Part shown: one piece after another, positions 14,929-22,322 of the stretch
How positions within the stretch are numbered: the stretch's first letter is position 1
Layout: each line of letters opens with the position of its first letter
Assembly (NCBI GenBank): GCA_009837285.1
Contig: VXTU01000102.1
Span: 1-33,918, forward strand
Origin: Chloroflexota bacterium
GTDB taxonomy: Bacteria > Chloroflexota > Dehalococcoidia > UBA2979
Reading direction: 5' to 3'
Length of the DNA: 33,918 bases
Notes under the pieces: model-generated
Databases searched by the model: none
Seen by the model: the letters and a program-made list of their open reading frames with translations, nothing else
What the model was told of the DNA's origin: nothing
Program-made: the position numbers and the translations under genes

Positions 14929-15378
14929 ATGCCGATTGTTGGTGCCGCCCGCATCGGGCGGGCAATGTTGCTGCTGGCGGTCCTGCTCGGAATCAGCGTA
15001 AGTGCCGTCCTGTACGACCATAACGGATGGGATTTCCTCGGAGGGAGCGCGCTGGGAGCCGCTCCCGCGGGCATCGTGAAGATGGGTGCGTCGCTCGCAC
15101 CGCTGGTGGTGGTATCGGTTACTGTGATGATCCTCGTGGTCGAGGGGGGAACGATGGTTGCAGACGCATTCCGCGAACAACTCAAGAAGCGCCGCGAGCG
15201 CGCGCGCCAGCGCGGTCGCGAAGAGGGCCTGGCAGAAGGCCGTGAGGCAGGTTTGGCAGTGGGCCTTGAGAAAGGCCTTGCAGCCGAACGAGCGCGGTGG
15301 CAAGAGTGGCTCGAGCGGAAGCAGGCTGCCGAGCTTGAGAACCGTCCGTTCGACGAGCCACCGCCCGGGACCGAATAG
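14929..15378 (+). CDS. Membrane-anchored protein with EGR/GLA repeat tail
   Basis: A 149-aa protein, not recognised as a named family. Two membrane helices ('AMLLLAVLLGISVSAVLY' near 14-30 and 'ASLAPLVVVSVTVMILVV' near 54-71) are followed by a strongly charged cytoplasmic tail. The tail contains 'EQLKKRRERARQRGREEG' and then Gly-spaced repeats ('GLAEGREAGLAVGLEKGL'), ending in 'RKQAAELENRPFDEPPPG'. The GLAEGR pattern is common in coiled-coil tails. The ATG at 14929 follows the predicted transcription start; the upstream ATG at 14893 falls inside the -10 box. The last segment is duplicated as the next ORF. Confidence 0.65.
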   Translation: MPIVGAARIGRAMLLLAVLLGISVSAVLYDHNGWDFLGGSALGAAPAGIVKMGASLAPLVVVSVTVMILVVEGGTMVADAFREQLKKRRERARQRGREEGLAEGREAGLAVGLEKGLAAERARWQEWLERKQAAELENRPFDEPPPGTE

Positions 15379-15391
15379 AACCACCTACCCG

Positions 15392-15547
15392 ATGGTTACA
15401 GACGCATTCCGGGAACGACTCCACGAGCGCGCGCGGCGGCGTGGTCGCGACGAGGAGCGGGCAAAGTGGCAGGATTGGCTCGCTCGGAAGCAGGCCGCGG
15501 AGCTTGAGAACCGCCCGTTCGACGAGCCACCCCCGGGCGAGGAGTAG
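15392..15547 (+). CDS. Mini-ORF duplicated from the tail of the preceding gene
   Basis: A 51-aa ORF starting 'MVTDAFRERLHERARRRGRDEE' and ending 'RKQAAELENRPFDEPPPGEE'. It copies the 'MVADAFREQL' to 'RKQAAELENRPFDEPPPG' part of the previous protein (from 15153) but lacks the GLA/EGR repeats and the membrane helices. The nucleotide sequences are also near-identical at both ends of the unit, so this is a tandem duplication with an internal deletion. It begins 13 nt after the upstream stop. No clear Shine-Dalgarno is seen, so it may be a soluble form of the tail or an untranslated remnant. Confidence 0.5.
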   Translation: MVTDAFRERLHERARRRGRDEERAKWQDWLARKQAAELENRPFDEPPPGEE

Positions 15548-15617
15548 TTCGCGGTCCCGGTCGCGATCCATAGCTGGGGCACTCCCCGGCCACTCGCCGG
15601 TCACCCGCGCGTCGCAG

Positions 15618-16448
15618 TCAGGCCGTGGCGGTCTCGAAGTAGCGCTCGATCGCTGCGGGCGTCTGCGTCTCGAGCATGTTGACGACGGAGTCCGGCATCG
15701 CTTCCATCGCTTCCGCCGCCGTCTCCACGCCAGCGCACGTGCGGCTCAACGTCTCGAAGGCGCTCGCCTGGTCGGAGACGAACATCGAGTCGACGATGAG
15801 GCCGTGGCCGGGCACATAGCGGTCGACCATCGCCGCGCCGAGCTTGCGTAGCGTCGGACCCCAGTCGTTCGGGAACGCTTCGCCGGTAATCGGCGGACCC
15901 GACTGCTCGATGAGGTCCCCGGCGAACGCGAGGTCAGCGCCCTCTACGCCGATGGCGATGTCGTTGTCAGTGTGCGCGCGCCCGAGGTAGGCGAGCTTCA
16001 GGTCGATGTTGCCGAGGTGCAGGTCTATGAAGTTCTGGAACGTCACCGCCGGGGGCGTGACCGGGACGGCCTGCACCTGCTCACGGATCATCGGCATGTG
16101 GGACGCCATCGTGTCGCGGTGCGAGGTGCCTTCGTCGCCGACGAGCTTCAGCCGGCACCGCTCGTGGCCGACGGTGATGGCCGGAAGGAACCACCAGTTT
16201 CCGAAGCTGTGGTCGCCGTGGTAGTGCGTGTTGATGACGTAACGGACGGGCTTGTCCGTCACGCTCGCCACCGCGTTCAACAGGGCGCGCGCGTCCGACT
16301 CGGTCGTGCCGGTGTCGACCACGGCGACGGCGTCGTCACCGACGATGATGCCGGTGTTGACCATGATGAAGCCCGTGATCGTGTAGATGTAGACGCCGTC
16401 GGCGACCTCGTACAGACCGGCCACGGGCTTCGCGCCCCCCGTCGTCAC
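15618..16448 (-). CDS. Metallo-beta-lactamase-fold hydrolase
   Basis: A 276-aa zinc hydrolase of the MBL superfamily. All metal-binding motifs are present: 'VINTHYHGDHSFGN', 'LGRAHTDNDIA', 'FAGDLIEQSGPP' and the late 'VPGHG'. The N-terminal 'VYIYTITGFIMVNTGIIVGDD' is the usual first strand pair. The fold serves lactonases, glyoxalases and SoxH/quinoprotein-relay-type proteins, and the substrate cannot be assigned. No signal peptide is visible, so it is probably cytoplasmic. It starts with GTG at 16448, overlapping the stop of the DUF6295-like gene as GTGA, which indicates translational coupling. Confidence 0.92.
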   Translation of the reverse strand: MTTGGAKPVAGLYEVADGVYIYTITGFIMVNTGIIVGDDAVAVVDTGTTESDARALLNAVASVTDKPVRYVINTHYHGDHSFGNWWFLPAITVGHERCRLKLVGDEGTSHRDTMASHMPMIREQVQAVPVTPPAVTFQNFIDLHLGNIDLKLAYLGRAHTDNDIAIGVEGADLAFAGDLIEQSGPPITGEAFPNDWGPTLRKLGAAMVDRYVPGHGLIVDSMFVSDQASAFETLSRTCAGVETAAEAMEAMPDSVVNMLETQTPAAIERYFETATA

Positions 16449-16723
16449 GACACCGCTGCGATCTGACCCAGCTCGCGCTCGCCGCGCTCAATGGCGGCGA
16501 GCAATGCCTTGACGAGCTCGCGCCCGGACTCGGCCGTGAGCTCGACGGCCACGCGCGCGCCTGGCCCTGCCGAGGCGTCGACGAAGTCGATGCTGAGCGC
16601 GTGGTCCTCGGGGAGGTTGAATGGGTGGTCGAACATCACGTTGACGCGGTCGACCCGGAACCAGCCCTTCGGCCCCTTGCCGCTGCCCAGGATGTCGGCC
16701 TGCTCGACGATCATCGTGCACAT
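16445..16723 (-). CDS. DUF6295-like small protein
   Basis: A 92-aa protein. 'MCTMIVEQADILGSGKGPKGWFRV' followed by 'FDHPFNLPEDHALSIDFVD' and 'GARVAVELTAESGRELVKALLAAIERGE' matches my recollection of DUF6295, a small family of unknown function often next to hydrolases. It has no membrane helix. An N-terminal Cys and conserved 'FDHPF' and 'DHAL' histidines could bind metal, but this is inference. It is co-transcribed with, and overlaps, the MBL-fold gene downstream. Confidence 0.8.
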   Translation of the reverse strand: MCTMIVEQADILGSGKGPKGWFRVDRVNVMFDHPFNLPEDHALSIDFVDASAGPGARVAVELTAESGRELVKALLAAIERGERELGQIAAVS

Positions 16724-16769
16724 GGTTGCCCTCGATTCCTTCGATGTGGGTTGGAGGTAGCGGCGGCTC

Positions 16770-17531
16770 CTAGGTGAGGTGCTTGCCGTAGAACTCGAAG
16801 ATGTGCTGGTAGGCGTCCATGGTCGCCTCGGGGCGGTACATCGCCGTGTGGTGGTAGAAGAAGCCGTGCCCGGCGCCCTCGTAGCGGTGGAACTCGTAGT
16901 CCTTGCCGTGCTGCTTCAGCACCTCTTCGTGCTCGTCGACCTGCGCCGCCGTGGGACTCACGTCGTCGTTACCGAAGATCCCCAGCAGCGGGATCGAGAG
17001 GTTCTCTGTCAGGTCGATGGGCGCGACGGGCATCTTCTCGTTGATCTCGTCCTCGCCCATGATCACGCGCCCGCCCCAGCAGTCGACGGCCGCGTTGAAC
17101 TGGTCCGAGGTGCATGCCACGAGGTACGTGTGACGCCCGCCGGAGCAGGTGCCGATGAGCCCCGCCTTCCCGTTGAAGTAAGGCAGCCCGTCCAGGTACG
17201 CCTTGGCGCCCTCGACGTCTGCGATGACCTGCGAGTCGGCGACGCCGCCGGCCGCGCGGACCGCGGCCGCGACGTCCTCGGGCGTGCCGTGCCCGTCACG
17301 CTCGTAGAGGTTGGGGCAGATGGCGATGTAGCCGTGGTGCGCGAAGCGGCGCGCCATCTCGCGGTTGAACTCATCCCAGCCGGGGATGTGGTGGATCATC
17401 ACCACACCCGGGTAGGGGCCCGCGCCCAGCGGGCGCGCGAGGTACGTGTGGAGCGGGTCGCCGTTGTCACCGGCGATGGTGACCGTCTCCGCGATCATGC
17501 CCTCGTACTGGTCGGTCGTGTATTCGTGCAT
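16770..17531 (-). CDS. Dienelactone hydrolase family protein
   Basis: A 253-aa alpha/beta hydrolase. The Cys nucleophile lies in 'GLIGTCSGGRHTYL', the acid in 'IFGNDDVSPTAAQ', and the base in 'YEGAGHGFFY', giving the Cys-Asp-His triad of dienelactone hydrolases. 'HIPGWDEFNREMARRFAHHGY' is the typical oxyanion and cap region. It hydrolyses lactones or esters in the cytoplasm. The true substrate is unknown because no chlorocatechol or aromatic-ring genes are present. The ATG at 17531 is preferred to 17636: GAGGAGG lies 5 nt upstream, and the track extension is Arg-rich and non-homologous. Confidence 0.92.
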   Translation of the reverse strand: MHEYTTDQYEGMIAETVTIAGDNGDPLHTYLARPLGAGPYPGVVMIHHIPGWDEFNREMARRFAHHGYIAICPNLYERDGHGTPEDVAAAVRAAGGVADSQVIADVEGAKAYLDGLPYFNGKAGLIGTCSGGRHTYLVACTSDQFNAAVDCWGGRVIMGEDEINEKMPVAPIDLTENLSIPLLGIFGNDDVSPTAAQVDEHEEVLKQHGKDYEFHRYEGAGHGFFYHHTAMYRPEATMDAYQHIFEFYGKHLT

Positions 17532-17586
17532 CTGGTCCTCCTCGCGCGTTGTTCCGTGCCTGCCTGCTCGCCCGCCTGGGCGGGCG

Positions 17587-18597
17587 TTATTCACTCGTGA
17601 TGCGCACCACCATCTTGCCGACGTTCGAGCCGTCAAACAGCCCGAGGAATGCCTCGGGCGCGTGCTCCAGTCCCTCGACGATCGTCTGCCGGCTCCGGAC
17701 CTCGCCCTCGGCCAGCCAGCGCCGCATGTCGGCCAGGAACGCCGCGCGGCGGTCGGCGTGGTCGGAGACGATGAAGCCCTGGATCCGCAGCCGCTTGCGC
17801 ACGATGTGGCTGAGGTTGTTCGGGCCCGGCTGCGGCTCGGCCGCGTTGTAGCCCGCGATCGAGCCGCACGCCACCACCCGCCCGTGCTCGTTCATGTGGT
17901 TCAGCGCGGCCTGCAGGTGGTCGTGCCCGACGTTGTCGAAGTAGACGTCGATGCCGTCCGGTGCGTGCTCGGCGAGCGCTGCCTCGAGGTCCTCGGTGCG
18001 GTAGTCGATGGCCGCGTCGAACCCGAGGTCGTCGACGATCCACGAGGTCTTCTCGGGCGAGCCGGCGCTGCCGATCACCCGGCAACCGCGCAGCTTCGCG
18101 ATCTGCCCGACGGCGCTGCCGACTGCTCCCGCGGCCGCCGAGACGAACACCGTCTCGCCCTCGCGCGGCTGCCCGAGGTCGAGCAGTCCGACGTACGCCG
18201 TGTGGCCCGGCATCCCGAGCACGCCGAGGTAGTCGGCGATGTCCTCGACATCCGGGTCGAGCGTGGTGAACGCCTCGGCGGGACCGGCCGCGAGGTCGCG
18301 CCAGCCGAGGTTGCTCGAGACGAGGTCTCCGGCTGCGAACGCCTCGTCGCCCGAGGCGACCACGCGGCCGACGGCGCCGCCCTGCATGACGGCGCCGATG
18401 GCCCATGGATCGGCGTACGAGGGCTCGTCGCGCATGCGGCCGCGCATGTAGGGGTCGACGGACATCCACTCGTTGCGGACGAGCACCTGCCCGGCTTCGG
18501 GATCTGGGAGGTCGACCTCGACGAGCTCGAAGTCGGAGGCGGCGGGCAGCCCCTCGGGGCGCGTCCGCAGCCGTATCTCGCGGCCTCGATGGCTCAT
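17587..18597 (-). CDS. NADP-dependent medium-chain oxidoreductase (curcumin/alkenal reductase type)
   Basis: A 336-aa zinc-free MDR enzyme. The N-terminal GroES-like domain has 'NEWMSVDPYMRGRM', the hallmark of the 2-alkenal/curcumin/leukotriene reductase branch. The Rossmann domain carries 'FVSAAAGAVGSAVGQIAKL', then 'DYRTEDLEAAL' and 'VYFDNVGHDHLQAALNHMNEHGRV'. It would reduce the double bond of alpha,beta-unsaturated ketones or aldehydes with NADPH. The start is supported by GGAG before the ATG. It runs in the same direction as the dienelactone hydrolase, 55 nt apart, so they are likely co-transcribed. Confidence 0.95.
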   Translation of the reverse strand: MSHRGREIRLRTRPEGLPAASDFELVEVDLPDPEAGQVLVRNEWMSVDPYMRGRMRDEPSYADPWAIGAVMQGGAVGRVVASGDEAFAAGDLVSSNLGWRDLAAGPAEAFTTLDPDVEDIADYLGVLGMPGHTAYVGLLDLGQPREGETVFVSAAAGAVGSAVGQIAKLRGCRVIGSAGSPEKTSWIVDDLGFDAAIDYRTEDLEAALAEHAPDGIDVYFDNVGHDHLQAALNHMNEHGRVVACGSIAGYNAAEPQPGPNNLSHIVRKRLRIQGFIVSDHADRRAAFLADMRRWLAEGEVRSRQTIVEGLEHAPEAFLGLFDGSNVGKMVVRITSE

Positions 18598-18691
18598 CAG
18601 GGCTCCTCGCGATTGCCGGGCCGCCGCGATGATAGCGGAGTGCGGGCCTCCCGGATCGCCCGGCCGGCAGGTGTACAGCGCGCGGGTGGGC

Positions 18692-18697
18692 TACGAT
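18692..18697 (+). promoter_or_regulatory. Candidate -10 element TACGAT for the MFS gene
   Basis: TACGAT lies 62 nt upstream of the proposed start at 18760. The leaderless geometry seen elsewhere does not produce an in-frame start here, so the message probably has a leader of about 55 nt containing the AGGAGG at 18749-18754. Confidence 0.4.
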
Positions 18698-18759
18698 CCC
18701 GCTTCCTCCGCTGCATTGATCAAACGCGAGGAACCCTCGCGGGCGCCGAGGAGGCACGT

Positions 18760-20034
18760 ATCGCCGGCTGGCTGCTCCGTCCGGGTTCGGGTGGGCCGTT
18801 CTACGGCTGGGTGATCGTCGCCGTCGGGTTCCTGATCGCGTTCAGCTCCGGCCCCGGCCAGTCGTACACGTTCTCCGTCTTCCTCGACTCGATCATCGAG
18901 GACACCGGGCTGTCGAGGACGACGATCTCGGCGCTCTACGCCGTCGGCACGGGCGTGAGCGCGCTCATGGTCGCCTACGTGAGCCGCATGTCCGACCGCT
19001 TCGGGCCGAGGCTCGTGGTGATCTTCGTCGCCGGCGCGCTGGGCATCGCCTGCTTCGGGATGGCGTTCGCGCAGGGCTTCATCGCGTTCTTCATCGCGTT
19101 TGCGGCGCTGCGCGCGCTCGGGCAGGGATCGACGCCGATCAACGCCACACTCATGGTCGCGCAGTGGTTCGTCGTCCATCGCGGGCGGGCGATGGCCGTC
19201 ATGGGTTTCGGCTTCGCCGCATCGCTGGCCTTCATGCCGCCGTTCGCGCGGGCGCTCATCGACACCCTCGGGTGGCGCGAGGCGTACATGGCGCTCGGGG
19301 TGCTCGTCTGGCTGCTGGTCATTCCGGCCTCGGCGCTGTTCGCACGCAACACGCCCGAGGAGGTCGGGCTCTATCCCGACGGCGCCGACCACCCGCCGTT
19401 CGAGCCGGTCACGGTCGCCGAGGGCGAGCGTGACGACCGGCGCGTGCTCACCTCGCTGTCGTTCTGGCTCCTCTCGCTGCCACTGACGACCTCGCCGTTC
19501 GTGGTCACGGCGCTGGTGTTCCACCAGACCGGGATATTCGAGGCACGAGGGCTGAGCGCGACGGTCGCCGCGGGTGTGTTCGTGCCGTTTGCCGTCACGA
19601 CGGCGGTCACGTCGGCGGTGGCTGGACTCGCGATCGACCGGGTGGGGCCGCGGCCGCTGTTCGTGCTGGCGATGCTGATCCTGCTCGCGGGCCTCGGCGT
19701 GTCGAGGCTCATCGACGGCGCGGTTGTCGCTACGCTGTACGCGGGTGTGCTCGGGGCGAGCAGCGGGGTGCAGCGCATCGTGCAGAGCACGATCTGGGCG
19801 CACTACTACGGCCGGCGTGGACTGGGGCGAGTGCAGGGCTCCGCGACGTCGATCATGATCATGATGTCGGCGATCGGCCCGCTCCCCCTCGCAGCCCTCG
19901 AGGGCGTCACGGGGTCTTACACGCCGGGCATCCTGGCGATGGCGGCGATGCCCATCCTCTCGATCGTTGGTGTCTCGTTCGCGCGGGTGGCGCCTGCCAC
20001 AGTCGACGCGCCGCGGGAGACGCGCACCGCCTGA
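18760..20034 (+). CDS. MFS transporter (oxalate/formate or monocarboxylate-like)
   Basis: A protein of about 424 aa with 12 predicted membrane helices in two halves joined by a polar loop near 'PVTVAEGERDDRRV'. 'FYGWVIVAVGFLIAF' at the start, 'RMSDRFGPRLVV' (motif A) and 'LRALGQGSTPINATLMVAQWF' fit the OFA/monocarboxylate group, so organic-anion transport is plausible. The start is uncertain: no ATG, GTG or TTG lies in frame near the expected N-terminus. A perfect AGGAGG (18749-18754) precedes an in-frame ATC at 18760 by 5 nt. The next in-frame GTG, at 18811, would remove 'FYGW'. The track start at 17446 is an artefact. It may form an operon with the VUT gene 67 nt downstream. Confidence 0.9.
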   Translation: MAGWLLRPGSGGPFYGWVIVAVGFLIAFSSGPGQSYTFSVFLDSIIEDTGLSRTTISALYAVGTGVSALMVAYVSRMSDRFGPRLVVIFVAGALGIACFGMAFAQGFIAFFIAFAALRALGQGSTPINATLMVAQWFVVHRGRAMAVMGFGFAASLAFMPPFARALIDTLGWREAYMALGVLVWLLVIPASALFARNTPEEVGLYPDGADHPPFEPVTVAEGERDDRRVLTSLSFWLLSLPLTTSPFVVTALVFHQTGIFEARGLSATVAAGVFVPFAVTTAVTSAVAGLAIDRVGPRPLFVLAMLILLAGLGVSRLIDGAVVATLYAGVLGASSGVQRIVQSTIWAHYYGRRGLGRVQGSATSIMIMMSAIGPLPLAALEGVTGSYTPGILAMAAMPILSIVGVSFARVAPATVDAPRETRTA

Positions 20035-20101
20035 GCGACGAACCAATGAGCATCGGCGCAAGGCGCCGCCGCCTCGGCGCACACCGCGAGAGGACACCGC
20101 G

Positions 20102-20680
20102 ATGGCAGGCCCGCGGCTGTTGATCGAGTCCACGTTCGAGGACCGCAACAAGACGATTGGCATCACGTTCCTCGTCCTGTTTGTCGTCTCGATCGTTGGG
20201 GCGAACTGGGCGCTGCTGACGTTCGGCATCACGCCGATCGGGTTCGGGCTCGAGGCGCCCGCGAGCGTGTACTTCGTCGGGCTCACCTTCACATTCCGCG
20301 ACGGGATGCGTGAGCGCCTGGGGTTCCGCAGCACGCTGGTCGCGATCGCCATCGGATGCATCCTCAGCTACTCGCTCGAGGTGCGTGTTGGGGGTGACTG
20401 GTTCGCCCGGATCGCGCTCGCCTCGGCGACGGCATTCTTCTTCTCCGAGTTCTCCGATGCGCTGGTCTACGAGCGCATCCGCGGGTACTCGCGGATCCTC
20501 GGGATGGTCGCAAGCAACACGGTCGGACTGGCGGTGGACTCGGCGTTCTTCCTGACGCTGGCCTTTGGGTCGCTCGAGTTCCTCACCGGTCAGGTCGTCG
20601 GGAAGTTCTACATGACCGCGCTCGCGCTCGTGTTCATCGTCGCGTGGGAGCGCGGCCGGCGGATGCAGCAGCCGGCCTGA
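20102..20680 (+). CDS. VUT family transporter (queuosine-precursor transporter-like)
   Basis: A 192-aa integral membrane protein of the VUT/YhhQ type. YhhQ relatives import queuosine precursors such as preQ0, while many members have no proven substrate. Visible helices include 'FLVLFVVSIVGANWALLTFG', 'APASVYFVGLTFTFRD', 'ATAFFFSEFSDALVYERIR' and 'SNTVGLAVDSAFFLTLAFGS', ending with 'GQVVGKFYMTALALVFIV'. The 'SEFSDALVY' and 'SNTVGLAVDS' motifs are the family hallmarks. The ATG at 20102 follows GAGAGGA, and the ORF track start at 19967 lies inside the MFS gene. No queuosine genes are nearby. Confidence 0.85.
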   Translation: MAGPRLLIESTFEDRNKTIGITFLVLFVVSIVGANWALLTFGITPIGFGLEAPASVYFVGLTFTFRDGMRERLGFRSTLVAIAIGCILSYSLEVRVGGDWFARIALASATAFFFSEFSDALVYERIRGYSRILGMVASNTVGLAVDSAFFLTLAFGSLEFLTGQVVGKFYMTALALVFIVAWERGRRMQQPA

Positions 20681-20693
20681 ACAAGGAAGTCCG

Positions 20694-20745
20694 GCCCCCT
20701 CTCGCCCCTGCGGGGATGCCCCGCAGGCGGGGGCGAAGGGATCAG
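20694..20745. repeat. REP-like palindromic repeat, copy 4 (variant)
   Basis: CCCCCTCTCGCCCCTGCGGGG is opposed by CCCCGCAGGCGGGGGCGAAGGG. This is a variant of the intergenic repeat with an extra internal arm. It lies between convergent genes next to a terminator. Confidence 0.5.
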
Positions 20746-20754
20746 AGCGAACGA

Positions 20755-20784
20755 CCGAGGGCCCCTCGCGCGAGGGGCCCTCGG
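20755..20784. terminator. Bidirectional hairpin terminator
   Basis: CCGAGGGCCCCTCG followed by CG and CGAGGGGCCCTCGG is a perfect 30-nt palindrome, followed by TTGT. It separates the convergent VUT and thiolase genes. Confidence 0.7.
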
Positions 20785-20807
20785 GTTGTGAGCGTGCTGT
20801 CCGTCGG

Positions 20808-22133
20808 CTAGTCGGCGTCCGACGCCCAGATCATGAAGTCGCCCATCTGCGGCATGGGGCCGCCGGAGACGCCGACCTCTGGCTGGCCGCCCTTGAGGTG
20901 CACCTGGCGGTCACCGGCTCGGCCCTGGATCTGCAGGATGCTGTCGGTGTGCATCCAGATGCGCGTGCGACCCGCGCCCACGTTGCCACCACTGGGCGAG
21001 ATCGGGGTCGGACCCTCGATGCTGATGTCGCCCTGGTAGAAGTCGAGCGCCTCGCCGCGCTTGATGCCGGCGAAGCCCAGGCCCTCCAGGTGGTAGTTGT
21101 GGAACGTCGCGAAGCCGTCGTACATGTTCTCGAAGTCGAGGTCCGCAGCCGTCGTCCCGGAGCCCTCGTAGAGCTTGCGGGCAGTGGCGTCGGTCGCCGA
21201 CTCCGCCAACTCCAGCGTCGGGCGCAGCGCGAACGGCGGGCGCGTCGTCGCGTGGTTGAGGATGTAGACCGGCTTCTGCGCCATGTCCGCGGCCTTCTCG
21301 GCCGACGCGAACACGTACGCGACCGCGACGTGGATGGGCATGTCGTGGTCGAACAGGTTCAGGGGCTCGACGATCCAGCGGGCGTTCAGGTAGTCCTCGA
21401 CCGTCACCTCGTCCGGACGGTGCTGGGCGAAGAAGCCCTCGGGAAACATCAGCCCGTTGCGCTTCGAGTTCACGATGAACGCGGCCATCTTGTCGTGGCT
21501 CTGGTTGTACTTGTCCATGTACTCGGTGAACTGGAAGCCGTCGTTCGTGCCGGCGCTCGTGCCCCACGGGTTCGTCCACACGCCGGGGCCCTCGACGGTG
21601 TTCTGCGCGTTCCGCCCGCCCTGGTAGTAGCGGCCGGGGAAGTTGTGCCACGCCTTCACGACGAGGCACACCGAGGTCAGCCCTCGGCCGACCGACTCGG
21701 CAGCGACGCAGATCGAGTTGGACATGCAGACCGGGCCGTTCATCTTGAACGTGAGGTTCGTCAACTCGGGCATGTTGTTGACGATCCAGTCACCGCTCAG
21801 CGAGGCGACGCCGTCCATCGGGTTCTCACCGGGCTGGAACTGGGAGAGCACGTCCTCCGGCAGCGGGTCGCCCTCGGGCCACCACGCGCCGGTGGTGGTG
21901 GACGGGTCGAGGACGAGACCGTCGACCTGGTCCGGGGTGATGCCTGCGTCCGCGATGGCGTTGCGGATCGCCATCAGCGTCCAGGCGCCGATGCTGGTCT
22001 CGGCCTGTCCGTCCCAGCGCCGCGCGGTGGGGGAGTGGCCGATGCCCACCGCGGCGACCTTGCCGCGGTGCTCCCAGACGCCGAGCCCCTCGTTGGTCCG
22101 ATAGAAGTCAGCGGGTGCGTTCTCGGTTGGCAT
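20808..22133 (-). CDS. Thiolase-fold protein (SCP-x/lipid-transfer-like)
   Basis: A 441-aa protein of the thiolase superfamily, nearest in style to SCP-x-type thiolases used in sterol or lipid side-chain cleavage. The N-terminal 'VAAVGIGHSPTARR' and 'AIRNAIADAGITPDQVDGLVLD' are typical. The nucleophile region reads 'MSNSICVAAESVGRGL'. The C-terminal 'ISPSGGNVGAGRTR' has the GG turn, but the His of the normal GHP segment is not visible, so catalysis may be altered. The DUF35 partner common for this class is absent. The ATG at 22133 follows GGGAGG; the track start at 22196 lacks support. Confidence 0.85.
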   Translation of the reverse strand: MPTENAPADFYRTNEGLGVWEHRGKVAAVGIGHSPTARRWDGQAETSIGAWTLMAIRNAIADAGITPDQVDGLVLDPSTTTGAWWPEGDPLPEDVLSQFQPGENPMDGVASLSGDWIVNNMPELTNLTFKMNGPVCMSNSICVAAESVGRGLTSVCLVVKAWHNFPGRYYQGGRNAQNTVEGPGVWTNPWGTSAGTNDGFQFTEYMDKYNQSHDKMAAFIVNSKRNGLMFPEGFFAQHRPDEVTVEDYLNARWIVEPLNLFDHDMPIHVAVAYVFASAEKAADMAQKPVYILNHATTRPPFALRPTLELAESATDATARKLYEGSGTTAADLDFENMYDGFATFHNYHLEGLGFAGIKRGEALDFYQGDISIEGPTPISPSGGNVGAGRTRIWMHTDSILQIQGRAGDRQVHLKGGQPEVGVSGGPMPQMGDFMIWASDAD

Positions 22134-22205
22134 AGTGCCTCCCTCCCGAGTGCTCTTGTGTTTGCTCTCGCTGCAAGGCGGCGCCTCGGCCGCCATGTTG
22201 CGGCG

Positions 22206-22211
22206 ATTCTA
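22206..22211 (-). promoter_or_regulatory. Candidate -10 element TAGAAT for the thiolase gene
   Basis: On the minus strand TAGAAT lies about 73 nt before the ATG at 22133 in a local AT-richer patch. No clear -35 is visible. Confidence 0.35.
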
Positions 22212-22298
22212 ACCGCTATAGCATGCGTTGTGGGATTCCCGAGCAGGGACGGGCAGCCGACCTCCCCCCACGGGTCATCGAACGCGGTCTCGCGCCTG

Positions 22299-22304
22299 TA
22301 CCAT
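22299..22304 (+). promoter_or_regulatory. Candidate -10 element TACCAT for the MBL-fold gene
   Basis: TACCAT ends 18 nt before the ATG at 22323. A short leader containing AAGGGAGAG would result. Confidence 0.4.
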
Positions 22305-22322
22305 CGCGCCAAGGGAGAGCCG

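Noticed and set aside
17446-18759. N-terminal 438 residues that the ORF track adds to the MFS protein
   Set aside because: This part is antisense to the MDR oxidoreductase and has shadow composition; the promoter and Shine-Dalgarno lie downstream of it.
18691-20361. 556-aa minus-strand ORF opposite the MFS gene
   Set aside because: The composition is Arg/Glu/His/Asp-rich shadow sequence with no motif; the plus strand encodes a clear 12-helix transporter.
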